This document shows positions 37,670 through 41,504 of a DNA stretch of 41,504 nt, piece by piece. This DNA is from Rhodothermales bacterium (GTDB taxonomy: Bacteria > Bacteroidota > Rhodothermia > Rhodothermales > Bin80), in contig JANQES010000031.1 of NCBI GenBank assembly GCA_028278205.1, forward strand, positions 1-41,504, written 5' to 3'. The position numbers were made by a program, and so were the translations under genes. The stretch's first letter is position 1. Each line of letters opens with the position of its first letter. The notes under the pieces were generated by a model that did not search any database, had not been told where the DNA came from, and was given only the letters and a program-made list of their open reading frames with translations.

Positions 37670-38536
37670 TCAACGCAACAGAGTGCTAACGCCGTTTTCC
37701 AATTCGAACAACGCCTTAACCTCCGCGTCCGTCAGTGCGCGGTTGAAGAAGGCGAGGTCGTCGAAATACCCGTTGTATTGAATCCCGATCAGGATCAGGG
37801 TTTGCGCCGGATCCCAGGTGAGCGTTTGCTCGCGGTCTGTGAGGGTGCCGGCGCGTTGGCCGTTGAGGTAGGCCGTCAGCACGCCGTCTTTGGCGCCGGT
37901 GTTGAAGCGCTCAAACGTCATCACCACGTGCGTCCACTGATCGCGTTCGAACGGCGGATCCGGGACCGAGATCATCGGCATGGCCCCGTCTGGCATCTCC
38001 CACCAGTTCTCGCCGTCAGGATTCCACACCCTGGTGTCTGCAAAAGCGGCGAGGCGAAATTGGCGGGGGCCTTCACGGGTGAAATCGACGAACAGCGAGG
38101 CGTCGTCCCAGGAGCGCGGGGTGATCTGGATGGGATCGCAGAATGTGCCGGGTTTGAGGTCTTCGTCCGGGGTCAGACGCAGCCAGAACGACACGGTGCC
38201 GCTCCAGTTTTTCGCGCGGTAGGCGATGTTCTGATCGGCTTTGAAGAAGAAGATCGTGTCTTCATAATTGTCCATCGCGAGCGCATCGCCGAAGCGCCCG
38301 TCGCCGTCGCTGAGCCAGGCGGTGGCGGCCTGCGGCAGGCGCGGCAGCGCGGCGGCCCGGTCGTCCCACGAGGGCGCCGTGTAGAAGCGCGGATCGCCCC
38401 GCGCAAAGCCGGCATCCACCTGCCCGTCGAACGCAGCGTGGAACGTGAGCGCCTCGCGCAGCGATGTCGTATTCTGGGCCTTCGCGCAGGCGGGCAAGAG
38501 CAGCAGCGCGGCGAAGAGGACGGTTCGAAAAGGCAT
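37670..38536 (-). CDS. Exported LamG-like concanavalin-fold protein
   Basis: The 288-residue protein has a signal peptide (VLFAALLLLPACAKAQN; Cys16 could also be a lipobox). One LamG/concanavalin-like sandwich follows (about 28-285: LTFHAAFDGQVDAGFARGD in pieces, GTVSFWLRLTPDEDL, WTHVVMTFERFNTG, LTAYLNGQRAGTL, GYFDDLAFFNRALTDAEVKAL). These domains bind carbohydrates or proteins at the cell surface. The gene precedes the CxxCH protein gene on the same strand, only 77 bases away with a hairpin between. They are probably co-transcribed and may share a substrate. Confidence 0.85.
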   Translation of the reverse strand: MPFRTVLFAALLLLPACAKAQNTTSLREALTFHAAFDGQVDAGFARGDPRFYTAPSWDDRAAALPRLPQAATAWLSDGDGRFGDALAMDNYEDTIFFFKADQNIAYRAKNWSGTVSFWLRLTPDEDLKPGTFCDPIQITPRSWDDASLFVDFTREGPRQFRLAAFADTRVWNPDGENWWEMPDGAMPMISVPDPPFERDQWTHVVMTFERFNTGAKDGVLTAYLNGQRAGTLTDREQTLTWDPAQTLILIGIQYNGYFDDLAFFNRALTDAEVKALFELENGVSTLLR

Positions 38537-38570
38537 GGTCGCCAGGTTTAGATCTGCATCCGCAGGATAT

Positions 38571-38659
38571 TATGAATTTTGACCGGGAAAATCCGTTTCG
38601 TGACTCTTTCTTAAAGGATGATGCACCGGTTTTCCCAGCCCGCACCGTCAAAATTCATA
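38571..38659 (-). repeat. 89-bp palindromic element, copy 2
   Basis: TATGAATTTTGAC (38571-38583) and GTCAAAATTCATA (38647-38659) are exact inverted termini. Compared with the other copies, the minus strand is the matching orientation, with one extra base and an in-frame stop, so its peptide frame is broken. Confidence 0.8.
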
Positions 38660-38667
38660 AAAACAAA

Positions 38668-38696
38668 GAAAGCCCGGCCAGGGCGGTCAGGCTTTC
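38668..38696 (-). terminator. Terminator of the first cold-shock gene
   Basis: GAAAGCC (38668-38674) pairs with GGCTTTC (38690-38696). On the minus strand the stem is followed by a T-rich run, just beyond the stop codon of the cold-shock gene. Confidence 0.6.
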
Positions 38697-38722
38697 CTGT
38701 TTTAAGGCTTTCGTATGCAGGA

Positions 38723-38929
38723 TTATACCCGTTGCACGTTCATGGCGCTCAGCCCTTTGGGTGTGCGCTCTACCTCAAACTCTACTTCTTCGCCATCATC
38801 GAGCCCTTCATTCCAATCGAGCCCTGCAACGTTATTGCGGTGTACGAAAACGTCTCTGCTGCCGTCATTAGGTTCAATAAAGCCGTAGCCTTTTTCGATG
38901 TTGAACCACTTGACTCTACCGTGTGCCAT
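38723..38929 (-). CDS. Cold-shock domain protein (paralog 1)
   Basis: The 68-residue single cold-shock domain is of the CspA type, an RNA/ssDNA-binding OB fold. RNP1 is KGYGFI (13-18) and RNP2 is VFVH (27-30). It ends with the LSAMNVQRV tail typical of Bacteroidota cold-shock proteins. It acts as an RNA chaperone in the cytoplasm. The start at 38929 (MAHGRVKWFN) matches its paralog; an upstream in-frame ATG at 38965 lies in the leader. The second copy, about 240 bases upstream on the same strand, has its own promoter-like site and terminator, so each is probably a separate unit. The acidic insert LDWNEGLDDGEE is shared with the paralog in slightly different form. Confidence 0.95.
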   Translation of the reverse strand: MAHGRVKWFNIEKGYGFIEPNDGSRDVFVHRNNVAGLDWNEGLDDGEEVEFEVERTPKGLSAMNVQRV

Positions 38930-39055
38930 TGCTTGTACTGGGTGTTTCGCTACTGTACGCGTCACTCAAAACCGACCATAAGAAACTCGAAGAGCCTAAC
39001 GGGGGAGGTGAAGTCGTGCCAGCGCGGTGTTGTGGGTGTTAACGAGACAATAATA
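38930..39055 (-). promoter_or_regulatory. Conserved cold-shock leader and promoter-like site, copy 1
   Basis: The ~125-base region upstream of the start is strongly similar to 39381-39506 upstream of the paralog (shared blocks GTTAGGCTCTTCGAG, CGTACAGTAGCGAAACA-like, CACAACACCGCGCTG). TATTATTG on the minus strand (39048-39055) resembles the Bacteroidota -7 element TAnnTTTG. Its distance to the start codon, 119 bases, equals that in copy 2. Confidence 0.6.
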
Positions 39056-39115
39056 TACGCTTAAATGCTATTTGGGTTCGAGAATATGCCGTAGAGTCAA
39101 ACATCATTCAAACAA

Positions 39116-39144
39116 AAAAGCCCGGCCTCTACGGCCGGGCTTTT
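39116..39144 (-). terminator. Terminator of the second cold-shock gene
   Basis: AAAAGCCCGGCC (39116-39127) and GGCCGGGCTTTT (39133-39144) form a perfect 12-bp stem with a five-base loop. On the minus strand the stem is followed by a T-rich run. This is a strong intrinsic terminator. Confidence 0.9.
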
Positions 39145-39170
39145 CTGCATTAATGCGTTATGATGAAGGG

Positions 39171-39380
39171 TTAGTTCATCCGTTGCACGTTCATGGCGCT
39201 CAGGCCCTTGGGCGTGCGCTCTACCTCATACTCTACTTCTTCACCATCGCGGAGGCCGCCGTCCCAGTCGAGACCCGGAACGTTGTTGCGGTGTACGAAC
39301 ACGTCTCTGCTGCCGTCGTTGGGTTCAATAAAGCCGTAGCCTTTTTCGGGGTTGAACCACTTGACTTTACCGTGTGCCAT
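39171..39380 (-). CDS. Cold-shock domain protein (paralog 2)
   Basis: The 69-residue cold-shock domain protein is nearly identical to paralog 1: KGYGFI at 13-18, VFVH at 27-30, same length to within one residue. Changes are mostly in the acidic loop (LDWDGGLRDGEE) and the last residues (QRMN). It is an RNA/ssDNA-binding chaperone. The tandem arrangement, each gene with a conserved leader and its own terminator, points to a recent duplication of the whole unit including regulation. ATG 39380 is the only sensible start. Confidence 0.95.
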   Translation of the reverse strand: MAHGKVKWFNPEKGYGFIEPNDGSRDVFVHRNNVPGLDWDGGLRDGEEVEYEVERTPKGLSAMNVQRMN

Positions 39381-39506
39381 TGTTTGTGTTGGTTGTTTCG
39401 CTACTGTACCCGTAAATCAAAACCAACCGGAAGAATCTCGAAGAGCCTAACAGGGGGAGATGAAGTCGTGTCAGCGCGGTGTTGTTGATGGTAACGAACA
39501 ACAGTA
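39381..39506 (-). promoter_or_regulatory. Conserved cold-shock leader and promoter-like site, copy 2
   Basis: This is the counterpart of 38930-39055. TACTGTTG on the minus strand (39499-39506) matches TAnnTTTG with one change. The leader between it and the ATG is conserved in length and much of its sequence. Long structured leaders control cold-shock gene expression in other bacteria; whether this one does is inferred. Confidence 0.6.
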
Positions 39507-39513
39507 TACGCGT

Positions 39514-39601
39514 TATGAATTTTGACGTTCCACTTTGGGACAGGGGTATTGAAGGCCTGGATGTCGAAAACACGCGTCGGGGTTCCCCGTCAAAATTCAT
39601 A
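39514..39601 (+). repeat. 88-bp palindromic element, copy 3
   Basis: TATGAATTTTGAC (39514-39526) and GTCAAAATTCATA (39589-39601) form the termini. The plus strand reads MNFDVPLWDRGIE and ends SPSKFI, running open to a stop at 39647-39649. Confidence 0.85.
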
Positions 39602-39621
39602 ATTTTTCAAGGCTACGTCGA

Positions 39622-39709
39622 TATGGATTTTGATAGGGAAATCCCATGACCGACTTCTACCTTCAAGACTTCGATGCCGCCATCCCAAAGCGTAACATCA
39701 AAATCCATA
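39622..39709 (-). repeat. 88-bp palindromic element, copy 4 (diverged)
   Basis: The termini are TATGGATTTTGAT (39622-39634) and ATCAAAATCCATA (39697-39709), changed in step on both sides so that pairing is kept. The minus strand reads MDFDVTLWDGGIEVLKVE and ends SLSKSI, in line with copies 1 and 3. Confidence 0.8.
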
Positions 39710-39860
39710 TTGGAAACGCTTCCGATTGGCATATTCGCCATCGTCTCTCGTAAATTCCCGGACTTCCCCCGCCAGATCCAAAAACCGCTTCCCCTCCGCC
39801 ACGCGCCTGGGACGGCTGTGCGTGGCGCCATGCAAATCGTAGAAACGCAGTATGGCCCCC
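39690..39860 (-). pseudogene. Possible decayed coding sequence
   Basis: On the minus strand a protein-like stretch (FYDLHGATHSRP, RFLDLAGEVREFTRDDGEYA) has no good start and breaks near the fourth 88-bp element. A second frame then continues with NMDFDVTLWDGG. It could be the remnant of a small gene joined by a frameshift. No family is recognised. The remainder of the 471-bp gap 39381-39851 holds the cold-shock leader and two palindromic elements. Confidence 0.3.
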
Positions 39861-41504
39861 AAGAACGTGTACGTCGCGCAACAGGCCAAGGAGTATGATG
39901 CCATCGTGGTCGGCTCCGGTATTACCGGCGGCTATGCGGCGAAAGAGCTTTGCGAGCTAGGGCTCGAAACGCTCGTGCTCGAACGCGGGCGCCCCGTCGA
40001 GCACGGCCCGGATTACGTCACCGAGCACAAGCAGACGTGGGAATTCCCGGCCCGCAACAGCAGCGACGGCAAGCGCTACAAGGACGTCTATCCGGTGCAG
40101 AGCCGCACCTACGCATTCGGCGAGCACACCGAGCATTTCTTCATCAAGGACAAAGAAAACCCCTACGTCGAAGTCAAGCCCTTCACGTGGATCCGAGGCG
40201 ATCACGTCGGCGGGCGGTCGTTGATGTGGGGGCGGCAGTGCTATCGATGGAGCGACATCGACTTCGAAGCCAACGCCCGCGACGGCCACGGCGTCGATTG
40301 GCCCATCCGCTACGCTGACATCGCGCCGTGGTACGATTACGTCGAGGCATTCGTCGGCATCAGCGGGCAGGCCGAGGGCGTGGCGAGTTGCCCCGACGGC
40401 GTGTTTCTGCCGCCGATGCCGCTCAACAAAGGCGAGCAGGTGACCAAAGAGGGCATGGCGCGCGTGTTCTCGGATCGCGTGCTGACCATCGGGCGGGTGG
40501 CTATCGCGACGCAACTGCACAACGGGCGCGGCCCCTGCCACTATTGCGGGCCGTGCCACAGGGGCTGTACGCCGGGCGCGTACTTCAGCAGCCTCAGCGC
40601 CACGTTGCCCGCCGCCGCTGCCACAGGCCGGTTGACGCTCCAACCCAACAGCATCGTCCACAGCGTCATCTACGACGAGGAGAAAGGCCGCGCCACCGGC
40701 GTCCGCTACGTAGATCGAGCCACGAAAGAGGTGCGCGAGGTTTACGGCAAGATCGTCTTTCTGTGCGCCTCGGCCCTGGCGACGGCCCAGATCATGCTCC
40801 ACTCGACGTCGAACCGCTTCCCCAACGGTCTCGCCAACGACAGCGGGGCGCTGGGCCGGTATCTGATGGATCATCACTTCCAGATCGGCGCCGTGGGCGA
40901 ACTGCCGGGCCTTGAATCGTCCTATTACATGGGCATCCGGCCTAACGGCGTCTACGTCCCGCGTTTCCGCAACGTCTCGCCGGAGACAACGCGTTCCGAC
41001 TACGTGCGCGGTTTCGGGTATCAGGGCGGGGCAGGGCGGCCTAGCTGGGGGCGGCCTATGAAGGGGTTCGGCGCCGATTTCAAGCACGCCCTGCGCGATC
41101 CGGGGTCGTGGGAGATGCGCTTCAGCGCTTTCGGCGAGACGCTGCCGCGCTACGAAAACTTCGTCTCGCTCGATCCGGATCAGAACGATCAATGGGGCAT
41201 CCCGCTGCTGCGCATCAGTTGCGACTGGGGCGAGAATGAGATGGCGATGCGGCCCGACATGATCGAGTCGGCGATGGAGATGCTCGACGCGGCTGGGGCT
41301 AAAAACATCCGCGCTTTCGACAACTACACCGCAGACGGACTGGGCGCCGAGCCGGGGCTGGGCATCCACGAGATGGGCACGGCGCGCATGGGGCGCGATC
41401 CCAAAACGTCGGTGCTCAACGGCCACAACCAGTGTCACAGCGTGCCCAACGTCTTCGTCACCGACGGCGCGTGCATGACCTCGTCGGCCTGCCAGAACCC
41501 GTCG
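39852..41504 (+). CDS. GMC-family FAD oxidoreductase with four-Cys motif (3' end cut off)
   Basis: Open from ATG 39852 to the window edge (551 codons). By comparison with the family, only the last ~15-25 residues are missing. An N-terminal FAD-binding VVGSGITGG (Gly21, 23, 26), LVLERG and GGRSLMWGR segments are present. The C-terminal active-site His506 lies in GIHEMGTARMG, followed by VPNVFVTDGACMTSSACQNP. GMC enzymes oxidise sugar or alcohol hydroxyls; this bacterial subgroup often yields 3-keto sugars and is exported with a partner subunit. An unusual PCHYCGPCHRGC (Cys229, 232, 235, 239) follows the CxxCxxCxxxC spacing of ferredoxin-type clusters. No signal peptide is seen on the protein itself. 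No small partner subunit gene is found upstream; it could be downstream, outside the window. Confidence 0.9.
   Translation, partial: MAPKNVYVAQQAKEYDAIVVGSGITGGYAAKELCELGLETLVLERGRPVEHGPDYVTEHKQTWEFPARNSSDGKRYKDVYPVQSRTYAFGEHTEHFFIKDKENPYVEVKPFTWIRGDHVGGRSLMWGRQCYRWSDIDFEANARDGHGVDWPIRYADIAPWYDYVEAFVGISGQAEGVASCPDGVFLPPMPLNKGEQVTKEGMARVFSDRVLTIGRVAIATQLHNGRGPCHYCGPCHRGCTPGAYFSSLSATLPAAAATGRLTLQPNSIVHSVIYDEEKGRATGVRYVDRATKEVREVYGKIVFLCASALATAQIMLHSTSNRFPNGLANDSGALGRYLMDHHFQIGAVGELPGLESSYYMGIRPNGVYVPRFRNVSPETTRSDYVRGFGYQGGAGRPSWGRPMKGFGADFKHALRDPGSWEMRFSAFGETLPRYENFVSLDPDQNDQWGIPLLRISCDWGENEMAMRPDMIESAMEMLDAAGAKNIRAFDNYTADGLGAEPGLGIHEMGTARMGRDPKTSVLNGHNQCHSVPNVFVTDGACMTSSACQNPS

Overview
The window looks like a chromosomal segment from a high-GC member of the Bacteroidota-related Rhodothermales/Rhodothermia. 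This is inferred from gene content, not from a marker gene. It carries a TonB-dependent receptor with a carboxypeptidase-regulatory-like N-domain paired with a DUF4249 lipoprotein, a giant beta-propeller hybrid histidine kinase, a LytTR regulator, a DUF5916 outer-membrane protein, a PVC-type CxxCH cytochrome protein, a DUF1080 protein, a subtilase with Calx-beta domains, and many lipoprotein signals. Many starts lack a clear Shine-Dalgarno sequence. No rRNA, tRNA, CRISPR array, transposase or phage gene was seen.

Layout. 1-2266: end of an enolase-superfamily dehydratase, then a lactate permease. 2613-7790: a DUF4159 protein, then an overlapping outer-membrane trio (barrel-like protein, TonB receptor, DUF4249 lipoprotein). 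7877-9445 (-): arylsulfotransferase-type lipoprotein. 9787-12540: membrane Ser/Thr kinase with TPRs, convergent with a 1540-residue sensor (12741-17363, -) that has two histidine-kinase modules around one receiver. 17962-21243: secreted subtilase. 21693-23066: RodZ-like membrane protein. 23364-26463: GH32 fructan/sucrose hydrolase lipoprotein and GntP-type sugar-acid permease. 26765-29267: orphan Phd-type antitoxin and DUF5916 protein. 29262-31066 (-): ROK kinase and DUF1080 protein. 31683-32276: small exported helical protein, convergent with a LytTR regulator whose receiver is degenerate. 33377-38536 (-): LamG protein, PVC-type CxxCH protein and phosphotriesterase-family hydrolase. 38723-39380 (-): two cold-shock paralogs with a shared leader. 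39852-end: GMC oxidoreductase with a ferredoxin-like cysteine motif, cut by the window edge.

The genes suit a heterotroph that degrades polysaccharides and oxidised sugars. GH32, ROK kinase and GntP fit fructan/sugar-acid use. GMC oxidoreductase, DUF1080 and the CxxCH protein fit periplasmic sugar oxidation and 3-keto-glycoside cleavage. Dehydratase and lactate permease fit sugar-acid breakdown to lactate. These links are inferences from family knowledge and proximity.

The most unusual signal is between the genes. At least eleven intergenic sites hold arrays of 7-base units, usually followed by their reverse complement to form a fold-back. Several unrelated unit sequences are used (TTTGGAT, GTCGAAT, GAGTCAT, GGTCACT, GATGCGG types), but the 7-base phase is constant. 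Two copies enclose a conserved core and make a 160-bp element. The arrays often touch, or even supply, stop codons. A second family of about 88 bp with TATGAATTTTGAC termini occurs four times and can be read as homologous 29-codon peptides. A third palindrome, about 210 bp long, interrupts the signal-peptide region of the DUF4249 gene.
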